Below are positions 10,821-20,009 of a DNA stretch of 64,000 nt, piece after piece. Every line of letters starts with the position of its first letter. Positions within the stretch are counted from its first letter, which is position 1. Origin of the DNA: Mucilaginibacter straminoryzae (lineage in GTDB: Bacteria; Bacteroidota; Bacteroidia; Sphingobacteriales; Sphingobacteriaceae); the NCBI RefSeq assembly GCF_022953055.1, contig NZ_JALJEJ010000004.1, forward strand, positions 310,001-374,000, written 5' to 3'. The translations under genes and the position numbers were made by a program. The notes under the pieces were generated by a model. It worked only from the letters and a program-made list of their open reading frames with translations, was not told the DNA's origin and made no database searches.

Positions 10821-11366
10821 TTAAACCCGAGCTGGATTACCTCTAACAATAGTATTCGGTGCCACATTTTTTGTTACCACGCTACAGGCCCCGACGATGG
10901 CGGAGTTTCCGATAGTTACACCTGGTAAAATGAAAGCTCTTGCACCAATAAATGCATTGGATTCAATGATAATCGGCACAGTAATCAGATTTTTTTCTGG
11001 CCGGTCAAAAGCATGCGTGCCTGTGCAGATATAGGCTTCTTGAGCTACGGTTGCTGCTTCATGAATAACGATGGGCCCTAAAGAGTAGATGTTTGTGCGG
11101 TCACCAACAGCAGCTAAGTGGTGCATAGTTAGGTTCCAGGGGATTTGTATTCTGGCTCTTTGATGTACAAATGGTTTACCATAAATATTGGCACCAAACA
11201 TCTTTAGCCAAAATAAACGCCAGGGATTTAAAGGCTTTGGTGTCCAAGAGCAAAATATAACCCAAACATATTCCCACAATAACATTTTCATCCTTTGACC
11301 CACCGTCCAGGGACTATCGTAAGGACTATTTTGAGAATGGATATCAACCTTATCAGCTGGTTTCAT
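10821..11366 (-). CDS. WcaF-like sugar O-acetyltransferase
   Basis: This 181-residue protein belongs to the left-handed beta-helix acyltransferases related to WcaF, which acetylate polysaccharide units from acetyl-CoA. The N-terminal part, with SPWTVGQRMKMLLWEYVW and CSWTPKPLNPWR, is typical of the WcaF group. The C-terminal half has hexapeptide repeats (AVGDRTNIYS, FIGARAFILPGVTIG, AIVGACSVV). A histidine in TGTHAFD is the likely catalytic residue. Its start overlaps the end of the upstream glycosyltransferase by 14 bases, so the genes are coupled. Confidence 0.88.
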   Translation of the reverse strand: MKPADKVDIHSQNSPYDSPWTVGQRMKMLLWEYVWVIFCSWTPKPLNPWRLFWLKMFGANIYGKPFVHQRARIQIPWNLTMHHLAAVGDRTNIYSLGPIVIHEAATVAQEAYICTGTHAFDRPEKNLITVPIIIESNAFIGARAFILPGVTIGNSAIVGACSVVTKNVAPNTIVRGNPARV

Positions 11367-12465
11367 TAAGCATTAATTTAAACTCATTGAGAAATTGCGA
11401 AGCAATTGAGGCCGTAGAGTGGCTAATACGTACTTTAACTGACTCTTCTGCCATTTTCTTTCTAGTTGCAGAATCCTCAAGAAGCGCTTCGATCGCGGCT
11501 TTAAGTAGGTCTACGGCATTCGGCTGTCTATGGTCGAATATAGCACCATTTTTCTGATCTTCTATAAAATCCTTAAAGCAAAGCAAATTGGATACTACAG
11601 GCACACAACCCCATGCCATCGCTTCCAGCGGTGCTAAACCGAAGGTTTCTCCCTTTTCAGCAACAGAAGGGTATACAAAGACGGCGGCATCTGAATAGTA
11701 GCTATTCAATTTTTGAGTATCGTAAACGGGGCCGACAAATTGAACTCTTTCATTAGCTTCAGCCTTTAGCTTATTTAAATATTGCTCTCCGCCACCACCA
11801 GCGCTAACATCTACCGGCCCTACAATCTTTAACACCCAATCTGTATCAATCCCTTTAAATGCTGACAAAAGTAAGTGTAATCCTTTTTCCGGATGAACGC
11901 GACCTACATACAGTATCTCCTTCTTTTTATCCACCAAATCAACCTGATCAATCACCTTAAACGGAAGAGGATTGGGAACAGTTATCACTTTAGAGTGCAA
12001 ATCAGAGCTGAGTTCTGCCTTAATTGCTACAGCCACGGGGGTAGAATTAGCACGAAGTCGTCGAGATTTTTTATAAAACTTCATCTGTCCTTTAGGCATC
12101 CGCTGTACATCAACCATAACACGTTTGTTGAAAGAGGCGGACAGCAATAAAGGAGCCCAAAAGGTGTTCGTCACGATGATATCAGTATCAATCGGGACTT
12201 TCCTTATTGCCCTTCTGGTATAAAAAAGATCAAATATCTTATAGAGTAACCCGGATTCGGGCGCCGAATATCCTTTAACACGATGATACTTTAAGCCGTC
12301 AACGACCTCATCCGAAGCCATTCCTTCATATTGCCTGCAGATCTGAACTACCTCATGACCATTTGCAACAAATTCTTTTGCAAGTGCTATCCACATTTTT
12401 TCAACCGCACCGCCAAGTAAGGTTGGTACCGGTAAAAAAGCGCCGTATATAATTGTGATTTTCAA
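11353..12465 (-). CDS. Family 4 glycosyltransferase with TTG start
   Basis: This is a GT-B glycosyltransferase of 370 residues. The first strand KITIIYGAFLPVPTLLGGAV binds the acceptor side, and the C-terminal half has ILYVGRVHPEKGLHLLLSAF and the E-x7-E motif of GT4 in GETFGLAPLEAMAWG. The start is TTG (12463-12465), because no ATG lies upstream in frame near the natural first strand. The TTG overlaps the TGA stop of the gene upstream, which supports coupling. A broken copy of its first 59 codons is found at 13727-13906. Confidence 0.88.
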   Translation of the reverse strand: MKITIIYGAFLPVPTLLGGAVEKMWIALAKEFVANGHEVVQICRQYEGMASDEVVDGLKYHRVKGYSAPESGLLYKIFDLFYTRRAIRKVPIDTDIIVTNTFWAPLLLSASFNKRVMVDVQRMPKGQMKFYKKSRRLRANSTPVAVAIKAELSSDLHSKVITVPNPLPFKVIDQVDLVDKKKEILYVGRVHPEKGLHLLLSAFKGIDTDWVLKIVGPVDVSAGGGGEQYLNKLKAEANERVQFVGPVYDTQKLNSYYSDAAVFVYPSVAEKGETFGLAPLEAMAWGCVPVVSNLLCFKDFIEDQKNGAIFDHRQPNAVDLLKAAIEALLEDSATRKKMAEESVKVRISHSTASIASQFLNEFKLMLNETS

Positions 12466-13655
12466 GATTCGATTAATTCTTTTATTGCAGTTTTTAACTG
12501 TGTTGCAGCAACCTCAATTTTAAAATACGTTAGATAAGCATTTAGAGCATTTGTTTTTTTTACTTGTTTTTCAGATGCAGTCAAAGTTAGCCATTTTACC
12601 AACAAATCTTTTACGCCATCTAAAGTATCTTCTGCTACTAATCCAGCATCAGATTTCAATATTTCTTTATAAATATTTACCTGGTTGCTAATAAGTACCG
12701 GAGTACTGCATGCTAACGCTTCTACCACCGCGATACCAAAATTCTCTTGATGACTTGGTAATATAAACGCTTCTGCAGAATAAAATGAAGCCCATTTTGC
12801 GTCGTCGGCCAGCATCCCCGGAAAAAAAACACGGTTTACCAATTCGGGTGCGCCATCAACAAGTAATTTCAATTGCTGCCCATAGGGGTGTTCTATGCCC
12901 GGGCCTGCTATCACAAGAAATGGTAAGTCTTTGTTAAGCTTAATTAAGTCAATATAAGCCTGAACCAGTAAATCTACCCCTTTTTTAGGGTGTATACGGC
13001 TCAAAAAAAGAAGATAAGGCTTATTTAACCATTCAAAACCATTATCAGACAGCGTCTTAAAAATCTCATCATTTACTGGCGAAGGTTCCTTTATTCCGTA
13101 ACCAATATTTAATTCTCTTTTAGGATGATAATTTTTAAATGTTTCGCGGGCAAGCAGAAGTTCTGTTTCACAGGTAAAAAGCAGTGCATCAGCTTCATTC
13201 ACTACCTTGTTTTCTACCAAGGCCCAATAAATATTGTTCCTGATAGCTTTCAACTTGCGGCCCTTTGCTTTTTGAAAATAAGGATCGAGCATACCGTGTG
13301 GCATTACAAGCACCTTCGGAACTTTGTCATTTCGCCTTTTAAGTTCACGAATCACCTTATTTACAGCATAGCTGGGGAACAACCATAAACCGTGAATAAT
13401 AACCGCATCAAAACCAGACAGATGGTCCCGTAGCCAGAAAATCAATGCTCTGCTATATTTCAAAGGCCCCTTTCCCGGTCCTAAAGCTGTTATCTTAAAG
13501 CTATCCTTGCCAAGAAAAGGCGCATCAGGCGAATCCAGACTGACTACCTCATGATGATCGCCACTCTTTTGCAGTTCTGGTATTGAATTTCGTACACCTT
13601 GACACGGCCCGCCGCTAGCCGGATCCATACTTGCTATTACGCGTAATACCCTCAT
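12462..13655 (-). CDS. Family 4 glycosyltransferase, duplicate copy A
   Basis: This 397-residue GT-B enzyme has the GT4 signs: VIASMDPASGGPCQGVRNS at the N-terminus, LLFLSRIHPKKGVDLLVQAY for donor binding and the E-x7-E motif in HQENFGIAVVEALACSTP. It is about 93% identical to the gene at 13903, with the same length and no gap; I count about 27 different residues. Residue 88 is His in VIIHGLW, where the other copy has Asn. The two genes lie in a 1441-base tandem repeat. Copy A is followed by the intact next gene, so it is the copy joined to the original downstream neighbour. Confidence 0.9.
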   Translation of the reverse strand: MRVLRVIASMDPASGGPCQGVRNSIPELQKSGDHHEVVSLDSPDAPFLGKDSFKITALGPGKGPLKYSRALIFWLRDHLSGFDAVIIHGLWLFPSYAVNKVIRELKRRNDKVPKVLVMPHGMLDPYFQKAKGRKLKAIRNNIYWALVENKVVNEADALLFTCETELLLARETFKNYHPKRELNIGYGIKEPSPVNDEIFKTLSDNGFEWLNKPYLLFLSRIHPKKGVDLLVQAYIDLIKLNKDLPFLVIAGPGIEHPYGQQLKLLVDGAPELVNRVFFPGMLADDAKWASFYSAEAFILPSHQENFGIAVVEALACSTPVLISNQVNIYKEILKSDAGLVAEDTLDGVKDLLVKWLTLTASEKQVKKTNALNAYLTYFKIEVAATQLKTAIKELIES

Positions 13656-13726
13656 AAAAGTTCCTTCATAGTTAAGATGTGCATTTAACTACTCTATCAT
13701 CTACCGAGTAACCTTTAACACAATGA

Positions 13727-13906
13727 TTAAATTAATCCGTCAATAACCTCATTCGAGGCCATTCCTTCATATTGCCTGCAGATCTGAACTACCTCATGAC
13801 CATTTGCAACAAATTCTTTTGCAAGCGCGAGCCACATTTTTTCAACTGCACCGCCAAGTAAGATTGGTACCGTTAAAAAAGCGCCGAATATGATTGTGAT
13901 TTTCAA
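13727..13906 (-). pseudogene. Orphan 5' fragment of the 11353 glycosyltransferase gene
   Basis: This stretch reads, from a TTG start, 59 residues close to the N-terminus of the 11353 glycosyltransferase (KITIIFGAFLTVPILLGGAV and so on through QICRQYEGMASNEV), then stops at TAA (13727-13729). The rest of the gene is missing. It sits just after duplicate copy B, in the place the full gene has after copy A. It is the scar of a tandem duplication whose breakpoint lay inside the 11353 gene. It is probably not functional. Confidence 0.88.
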
Positions 13907-15096
13907 GATTCGATTAATTCTTTTATTGCATTTTTCAACTGTGTTGCAGCAACCTCAATTTTAAAATAGGTTAGATAAGCATTTAGAGCATTTGCTTTTT
14001 TTGCTTGTTTTTCAGATGCAGTCAAAGTTAACCATTTTACCAACAAATCTTCTACCCCATCCAAAGTATCTTCTGCCACTAACCCGGCATCAGATTTCAA
14101 TATTTCTTTATAAATATTTACCTGGTTGCTAATAAGTGCCGGAGTACTGCATGCTAACGCTTCTACCACCGCGATACCAAAATTCTCTTGATGACTTGGT
14201 AATATAAACGCTTCTGCACGATAAAATGAAGCCCATTTTGCGTCCCCGGCCAGCATCCCCGGAAAAAAAACACGGTTTGTCAATTCGGGTGCACCATCAA
14301 CAAGTAATTTCAATTGCCGCCCATAGGGTTGTTCTATGCCCGGGCCAGCTATCACAAGAAATGGTAAGTCATTGTTAAGTTTAATTAAGTCAATGTAAGC
14401 CTGAACCAGTAAATCTACCCCCTTTTTGGGGTGTATACGGCTTAAAAAAAGAAGATATGGCTTATTTAACCATTCAAAACCATTATCAGACAGCGTCCTA
14501 AAAACCTCATCATTTGCTTGCGGAGGTTCCTTTATTCCGTAACCAACGTTTAATTCCCTTTTGGGATGATAATTTTTAAATGTTTCCCGGGCAAGCAGAA
14601 GTTCTGTTTCACAGGTAAAAAGTAGTGCATCAGCTTCATTCACCACCTTATTTTCTACCAACGCCCAGTAAATATTATTCCTGATAGCTTTCAACTTGCG
14701 GCCCTTTGCCTTTTGAAAATAAGGATCAAGCATACCGTGTGGCATTACAAGAACCCGCGGAACTTTGCCATTTCGCTTTTTAAGTTCACGAATCACCTTA
14801 TTTACAGCATAGCTGGGGAACAACCATAAACCGTTAATAATGACCGCATCAAAACCAGACAGATGGTCCCGTAGCCAAAAAATCAATGCTCTGTTAAATT
14901 TCAGAGGCCCTTTTCCCGGCCCTAAGGCTGTTATTTTAAAACTATCCTTTCCGAGAAAAGGCGCATCAGGCGAATCCAGGCTGACTACCTCATGATGATC
15001 GCCACTCTTTTGCAGTTCTGGTATTGAATTTCGTAAACCTTGACAAGTCCCGCCGCTAGCTGGGTCCATACTTGCGATCACGTATAACACTTTCAT
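13903..15096 (-). CDS. Family 4 glycosyltransferase, duplicate copy B
   Basis: This is the second copy of the 12462 gene, also 397 residues and about 93% identical. It keeps the GT4 E-x7-E motif (HQENFGIAVVEALA) and the donor-binding LSRIHPKKGVDLL. It differs at residue 88 (Asn in VIINGLW instead of His) and in a cluster at KEPPQANDEVFR. Its start lies 41 bases inside the 3' end of the upstream glycosyltransferase. The two copies may have different acceptors, or one may be decaying; both frames are open. Confidence 0.9.
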   Translation of the reverse strand: MKVLYVIASMDPASGGTCQGLRNSIPELQKSGDHHEVVSLDSPDAPFLGKDSFKITALGPGKGPLKFNRALIFWLRDHLSGFDAVIINGLWLFPSYAVNKVIRELKKRNGKVPRVLVMPHGMLDPYFQKAKGRKLKAIRNNIYWALVENKVVNEADALLFTCETELLLARETFKNYHPKRELNVGYGIKEPPQANDEVFRTLSDNGFEWLNKPYLLFLSRIHPKKGVDLLVQAYIDLIKLNNDLPFLVIAGPGIEQPYGRQLKLLVDGAPELTNRVFFPGMLAGDAKWASFYRAEAFILPSHQENFGIAVVEALACSTPALISNQVNIYKEILKSDAGLVAEDTLDGVEDLLVKWLTLTASEKQAKKANALNAYLTYFKIEVAATQLKNAIKELIES

Positions 15097-16270
15097 AAAA
15101 TTGCTTATCGGCTAAAATATTTTGGTATGCTTGTTCTACAAGATTAAGTGCTTGATCTAGGTCGAATTTTTTGATATTCAGATATCCGGAATTGATAATT
15201 GCTTCCCTTGCTTCCACTGACAGATTGACTGTCTCTTGCAAAACCTTAGCAGCAATTTTCAGCCATTCCCGCAACTCAGCCGTATCGTGAGGCATCTTAG
15301 GTATATAGGACGCTGCTATTCCGCCTACTTCAGTCATAGGGGCTTCATTAGTTGTAATAACAGGGCATCCTGAAGCCATTGCTTCTGCAATAGGCCAACC
15401 AAATCCTTCTGCAAGGGAAGGGAATAAAAACAGTGTTGCTCCAGCATATGCATTTTGAACAAAATCATCACCTTTCCCAACCAGGAAATAGATGTCTTCA
15501 CTGTAATCAGACGCGCTTGCTTCTTCCAATAAACCGGCTGTAGGTGCAGCTCCGATAAGCAATAATGGGAGACGTTGCTGATACTGCGCACGCCACTCCT
15601 TATATATTTTCACAACCCCTACCCTGTTTTTATACCATTGGTTCCCCCCTACATGTAACAGATAGCCATTGCTGACATCAATACCGGTTTCCGCCTGAAT
15701 AGACTGTCTGACCCTCTGAGGTTGCAACGGTTGAAAACCGGAATTAAGCCCGTTATAAATTACTGTTGAGAATCGGGGCTTCCGGTTTAAGAAAAATAGT
15801 AAATCCTGCTCTGTTTTTTTTGATACCGAAATAAAATTCTGCCCACGCTTGTAACCGTTCCTAATGAATTCCTGGTACTTACGCCCGGTGATTCCGGTTA
15901 CATTTTCGGGTATCTCTCCCATCGCAGAGCGCTGAGCTAAAAAATCGTGACAATGAATCACGTGAGGACGGTCAGCTACCAAAGGTACCCAAGGGCCTAA
16001 TGCATGATCGGTAAAAACATACAAAGTGTCAACAGGCTGTTGTTTTAGCGCTTTTCTAACTTTGAGCGGGAATGCGATAAACTGATCAAGATAACCCATC
16101 CATTTTTTTAGTTTATCCGGAACAGGCGCCTTATAAAAAAAAGCCTCGGGGTTCCATAGCTCAACCTCGTGCCCTTTGCCCTTCATTCCTTCGGCTAGCA
16201 TTGTCGCAAAGCGGGGCATACTTTGAGAGTTTAAGAAAGCTGGATGGGTAAAAAAAACAATTCTCATCAA
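15056..16270 (-). CDS. Family 4 glycosyltransferase
   Basis: This 404-residue GT-B enzyme has the acceptor half beginning MRIVFFTHPAFLNSQSMPRF, the donor half with GYLLHVGGNQWYKNR and the E-x7-E motif in LAEGFGWPIAEAMASGCP. The last 13 residues are encoded inside the start of the next gene (41-base overlap). It is 8 bases after the glycosyltransferase upstream. Substrate is unknown. The MRIVFF start is preferred over one more Met just before it, because it begins the first strand directly. Confidence 0.9.
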   Translation of the reverse strand: MMRIVFFTHPAFLNSQSMPRFATMLAEGMKGKGHEVELWNPEAFFYKAPVPDKLKKWMGYLDQFIAFPLKVRKALKQQPVDTLYVFTDHALGPWVPLVADRPHVIHCHDFLAQRSAMGEIPENVTGITGRKYQEFIRNGYKRGQNFISVSKKTEQDLLFFLNRKPRFSTVIYNGLNSGFQPLQPQRVRQSIQAETGIDVSNGYLLHVGGNQWYKNRVGVVKIYKEWRAQYQQRLPLLLIGAAPTAGLLEEASASDYSEDIYFLVGKGDDFVQNAYAGATLFLFPSLAEGFGWPIAEAMASGCPVITTNEAPMTEVGGIAASYIPKMPHDTAELREWLKIAAKVLQETVNLSVEAREAIINSGYLNIKKFDLDQALNLVEQAYQNILADKQFYESVIRDRKYGPS

Positions 16271-16278
16271 TCGTATTT

Positions 16279-17436
16279 TTACTGTGTTAAGGGACGTAAC
16301 TGTTCTAAAATCGTACGATAACTATATCTGTCTACTATCTGTTGAGAAGAATTCTGCCAGCTTAACTTGCCCGATAAAACTGCATCTATCTTTTCGGTAA
16401 GTTCATTAACATCACCGGTTTTAAACACATAGCCGTTCACTCCTTCTTTAACCAGATCATAGGCCGAGCCGGTAAGGTCAGAAACAACGACCGGTAAATT
16501 AAAATTCATTGCTTCATTGATTGATAGACCCCATGTTTCACCAACGGTTGAACACATTACAAATAAATCGCCCATGGCATAATAATCCGCTATCTGGCTC
16601 TGATTTACAAACCCGGTAAGAATTACTTTGGTTAACTGATGTTCTGCAATCAGGGCTTCCATTTCTTTTCGTAATTCACCTTCGCCGATCATGATCAACC
16701 AACAGTCGGTACGATTAAGTTTAATATATGCGTTTATTAAATCTACAGGTTTTTTCTTGGAAATATATTTTCCCGAGTAAATTATTACCTTTTCCCCGGC
16801 CGGGATGTGGTGTATCTGTCTGATCTGGTTCAAATCTAGCTTTGCAGCTTCCTCTCTAAATCTGTCATTGTCCACAGAGTAAGGGCAGAAAATAATCCTG
16901 TCATCCTCAATGTCAAAACTTTTATAAAACAACCTATTTTGTTCACCGATATTGAGAAAATAGTTAATCCTGGGGAATAACACGTATTTTAAAGCCGCTC
17001 TGCGCAATGTATTCTTAAAACCTCTTTTCTTGTTTTCCTGAATGTAAGGCATCTCGCATCTGAAACAAACGGTATGCCCTTTTAACTTTGCCAAAAGTAA
17101 AACAAGCGTATGGGTAAAATAATGCCATCCGTGAACTACAATTACAGACTTAGGTTCGTTGAACAACTGCCTAACTACGCCCAAGTTCATTAATCCGAAG
17201 AAACCATTGTAATGAGAAGGTTTCCATGAATAATTTTTAAAGAAATGATATTCATACCCCTCTAACAATGGTATATCCCATTTCACCTTCACGCCGAACT
17301 GCTTATCGGTGGACCCTTTAATAGACTCATCAGAGCTATACCATGCTTTAACTTTTAAACCATTGCGGTTAAGAAATTGGTAAAGCGGCGCAAAATATTG
17401 GATGGGATGAGAATTTACAAATATAATCTGTTTCAT
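16279..17436 (-). CDS. Family 4 glycosyltransferase
   Basis: This protein of 385 residues belongs to the GT4 family. It starts MKQIIFVNSHPIQYFAPLYQ, a motif common in capsule glycosyltransferases (HPIQYFAPLY), and has the donor-side IIYSGKYISKKKPVDLINAY and the E-x7-E motif in GETWGLSINEAMNFNLP. It lies between the membrane polymerase-like gene (5 bases upstream) and the next glycosyltransferase (8 bases downstream). Confidence 0.9.
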   Translation of the reverse strand: MKQIIFVNSHPIQYFAPLYQFLNRNGLKVKAWYSSDESIKGSTDKQFGVKVKWDIPLLEGYEYHFFKNYSWKPSHYNGFFGLMNLGVVRQLFNEPKSVIVVHGWHYFTHTLVLLLAKLKGHTVCFRCEMPYIQENKKRGFKNTLRRAALKYVLFPRINYFLNIGEQNRLFYKSFDIEDDRIIFCPYSVDNDRFREEAAKLDLNQIRQIHHIPAGEKVIIYSGKYISKKKPVDLINAYIKLNRTDCWLIMIGEGELRKEMEALIAEHQLTKVILTGFVNQSQIADYYAMGDLFVMCSTVGETWGLSINEAMNFNLPVVVSDLTGSAYDLVKEGVNGYVFKTGDVNELTEKIDAVLSGKLSWQNSSQQIVDRYSYRTILEQLRPLTQ

Positions 17437-17441
17437 ATATT

Positions 17442-18839
17442 TTAAAGCATCGGTTGAGGTTGACGGTTAGCTAATCTTTTTTTGCTTACTCTCTCGCGCT
17501 CGTCATCAAAATTTTTTAAAGTGATAATAGAACCTATAGTAAGCCAAAACCAAATATTAAGCGGGGGTTGTTTGGCGATAAAGCTATATAAACCAATAAT
17601 GATAACAAATCCGAGGAGGAATGCAATGGGCACCCCTAAATTCACACTTTTTACCCATATCCTGATACAGAAAAAAATGGCCCAGATCCTGAAGCCGTAC
17701 CAGATAATCATTAGGTAAACTCCGCCTTCCCACGCTGTGGTAATATAATCAGCCTCTGCACCAAAGCTCCTTTCTACTGCAGCGTAAGCGCTTATTTTAT
17801 CTGAACCATTACTCATCACCCCCAAACCACGACCGAACAACATTGGCAAAAGGTCCTGACGGAAAAGCCATCCTACCCATGCAAACAATTCTTCCGATAC
17901 ACGACCTTCAATTTCCTGCGAATGTGATCGTTCCTCTGTACCGGTCGAACGCGCATCATAGGCCGCGAAAAACTCTGGCTTGACCGCACGAATCACCCCT
18001 AATAGCATAAAAAATACCGCTATCATAGCAATTCCTCTTAAAACAAACCGGCCGGGCGATTTTATGGATGCGAAAATGAATCCAATCAATAAACACCCCC
18101 CACACCCTAAAACTGCGGTGCGCCCCCCTGTAATAAAAGCCCCAACCCCCAGTGACAAACCTGCAAGAGATAATAGCAAGATATTCAGATATTTCTTCTT
18201 TCGCTTAAACGAAGGGAAAAAAAAAGTGGCAGCAAAAAAACCGCATACCACATCTAAAAACCACGAATACTGCCCCGTAAAGGCAAAAGTAGAACTTACA
18301 CGCAAATAACCCGCAGCTGAAAAACCCTCTAATGAATCGCCGTCAACACTGCGATTTAACCAGTGGGTAGCAGGTAAAGAATTCTGGACTATAGCGATAA
18401 GTGCCGTCGGGATCAGCAAAAAAATAAATATCGATAAAAATGTTCTAAATTCCAGAATACGCGATGGCGGAAAAGCTATCGGAACTAGTAAGCCCACAAC
18501 TATATACAATAAATATTGCTTAATGCCGAAAATAGCTAAAACAGGGTCATGAAGTGCTGTTTGAATAATACAAGGGATAAATGCGATAAATATTATTTTC
18601 CAACTTTTTAAGATCGTGTTCGATAAGCCTTTAAAATTCAGGTTCAAGACTAAAGTCAGCGCATAAATACATAAAACATCCTTAAGGAAAAATATCACTA
18701 AGCCGATTGCAGAAGGAAGCAATTTTCTGACTAAGCCCTCAAAAACCAATAAAAAGACCAGCGCATAAACAATTGTTTTGGCCTTAACACGAAGTTTATC
18801 CGTTCTAAGTCTGTTAAGTGTGCTTAGTCTGTCCATCAA
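17442..18839 (-). CDS. O-antigen polymerase/ligase-like membrane protein
   Basis: This 465-residue protein has about ten to twelve hydrophobic segments (for example LVIFFLKDVLCIYALTLVLN and YLLYIVVGLLVPIAF) and a large loop around residues 320-385, as in Wzy polymerases and WaaL ligases. The FITGGRTAVLG segment is typical of the Wzy_C/O-antigen ligase group. In this locus the likely job is to join repeat units in the periplasm after flipping. It overlaps the upstream glycosyltransferase by 4 bases. A ligase role cannot be excluded from sequence. Confidence 0.8.
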   Translation of the reverse strand: MMDRLSTLNRLRTDKLRVKAKTIVYALVFLLVFEGLVRKLLPSAIGLVIFFLKDVLCIYALTLVLNLNFKGLSNTILKSWKIIFIAFIPCIIQTALHDPVLAIFGIKQYLLYIVVGLLVPIAFPPSRILEFRTFLSIFIFLLIPTALIAIVQNSLPATHWLNRSVDGDSLEGFSAAGYLRVSSTFAFTGQYSWFLDVVCGFFAATFFFPSFKRKKKYLNILLLSLAGLSLGVGAFITGGRTAVLGCGGCLLIGFIFASIKSPGRFVLRGIAMIAVFFMLLGVIRAVKPEFFAAYDARSTGTEERSHSQEIEGRVSEELFAWVGWLFRQDLLPMLFGRGLGVMSNGSDKISAYAAVERSFGAEADYITTAWEGGVYLMIIWYGFRIWAIFFCIRIWVKSVNLGVPIAFLLGFVIIIGLYSFIAKQPPLNIWFWLTIGSIITLKNFDDERERVSKKRLANRQPQPML

Positions 18840-20005
18840 ATCCCTTGAAACTTTTCTGCTAATATTTTGTCCAGTGCAACCTTTAACATTTTTCCACTTT
18901 CATCCCAGCCCTTCAAACTGCTTGCCCTATTGACAGCATTGGCTTTCACACGGTCGTACAGCTCACTATCATCAGCTAACTGCTGTATTTTCGCCGCAAT
19001 GCTTGTGCTGTCGCGAATCGGAACAATAAATCCCTCTTTGCCGTCTGTTATAAGATCATCAGCTCCTGTATTCTCTGTAGCAACAATGGGGATACCGTAT
19101 GACAAAGCCTCACCTAAAACCAATGCAAGCCCTTCTTCTATAGACGGCAAACAAAAAACACTTGCATTCTGGTATACATTTTCCAGCTCAGCTCCTTTTA
19201 AAACCCCAGTAAATATAACATTTTCAGGAATCGTAATTCCAGCTAAGCCATCCGGAGTATTCGGAGGCCCTACAATGGTCAACCTTTTTTTAGGGTGTTT
19301 AACCATTTTAAATGCTTCGATCAAATACCTTAATCCTTTCCTGACTGATACACTCCCTACATACAAGATATTAAATTCATCGGTTTTTTTGCCAGGTACT
19401 ACCGTATTTAAGGTCAGACTGTTAAACCCATAAGGCACCTTGATCAGCTTTTTCTCCGGGAAACCATATTTGATAAAACTTCGTTTTACAAATTCGGAAG
19501 GCATCAATATAAAATCAGCCACTTCGTACTCTTCAATCCGGCGTTTTTTTTCGGCTTTATGAAATGGAAGCCAAGGTATATGGCTTAGTTCGTATTCCTC
19601 TTTAAGTAATTGTTCCTGGTACGATACATGGCTGTTCACGGCCTCTACTATGGTAATAATGCCCTTTTGCTTTGCATATTTAGCAGTATTAAGGCCGGCG
19701 CCATTGTAAAAGATAAAAATATCGGCATCATCCACCAGTTTTTTGCAGGCCCAATCTAATTCCTTTTTTGCAAGATAGGCTAAGTGCGCACTAAATTTAG
19801 CAGGAAGATTAAAACGAAGGCTTGCTAGGAAAACAGTTTGTATCCAATCCTGACGCACCAAATTATCGCCTACTTCTGGCAGCTCTGCCCTGGGGCTTAA
19901 CCGCGAAAAGCCGCTGACAAATTTATACAGGGCTCCCTGTTGTTGTAATGAGGCGGCGTATTTGTAGTGATGTGCGCGGGTTGGTGCTGTATAAAGTACT
20001 TTCAT
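18836..20005 (-). CDS. Family 4 glycosyltransferase
   Basis: This GT4 enzyme has 389 residues from the start chosen at 20005 (MKVLYTAPTRAHHYKYAASL). A longer frame begins at 20050 with a non-family leader (MSFWLQILPG), which overlaps the previous gene by 41 bases and is less likely. Donor-binding FNILYVGSVSVRKGLRYLIE and the E-x7-E motif in EEGLALVLGEALSYGIP are present. It overlaps the polymerase-like gene downstream by 4 bases. Confidence 0.88.
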   Translation of the reverse strand: MKVLYTAPTRAHHYKYAASLQQQGALYKFVSGFSRLSPRAELPEVGDNLVRQDWIQTVFLASLRFNLPAKFSAHLAYLAKKELDWACKKLVDDADIFIFYNGAGLNTAKYAKQKGIITIVEAVNSHVSYQEQLLKEEYELSHIPWLPFHKAEKKRRIEEYEVADFILMPSEFVKRSFIKYGFPEKKLIKVPYGFNSLTLNTVVPGKKTDEFNILYVGSVSVRKGLRYLIEAFKMVKHPKKRLTIVGPPNTPDGLAGITIPENVIFTGVLKGAELENVYQNASVFCLPSIEEGLALVLGEALSYGIPIVATENTGADDLITDGKEGFIVPIRDSTSIAAKIQQLADDSELYDRVKANAVNRASSLKGWDESGKMLKVALDKILAEKFQGI

Positions 20006-20009
20006 AATA

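Larger units (their letters stand above)
12264..15106. repeat. Tandem duplication, two units of about 1.4 kb
   Basis: Unit 1 runs from about 12264 to 13665 and unit 2 from about 13704 to 15106, with a shift of 1441 bases across the whole gene and 1440 at the far left edge. Each unit holds one 397-residue glycosyltransferase and the 5' end of the 11353-type gene. Word-by-word comparison shows scattered substitutions and a single one-base gap near the left edge. Confidence 0.9.

Noticed and set aside
12264-15106. Assembly artefact as a cause of the duplicated glycosyltransferase
   Set aside because: The copies differ at many scattered positions (about 27 residues) and in flanking sequence, so a misassembly of one sequence is unlikely.
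18867-19433. 188-codon frame opposite a glycosyltransferase
   Set aside because: A shadow of the GT4 gene on the other strand; no domain or signal.
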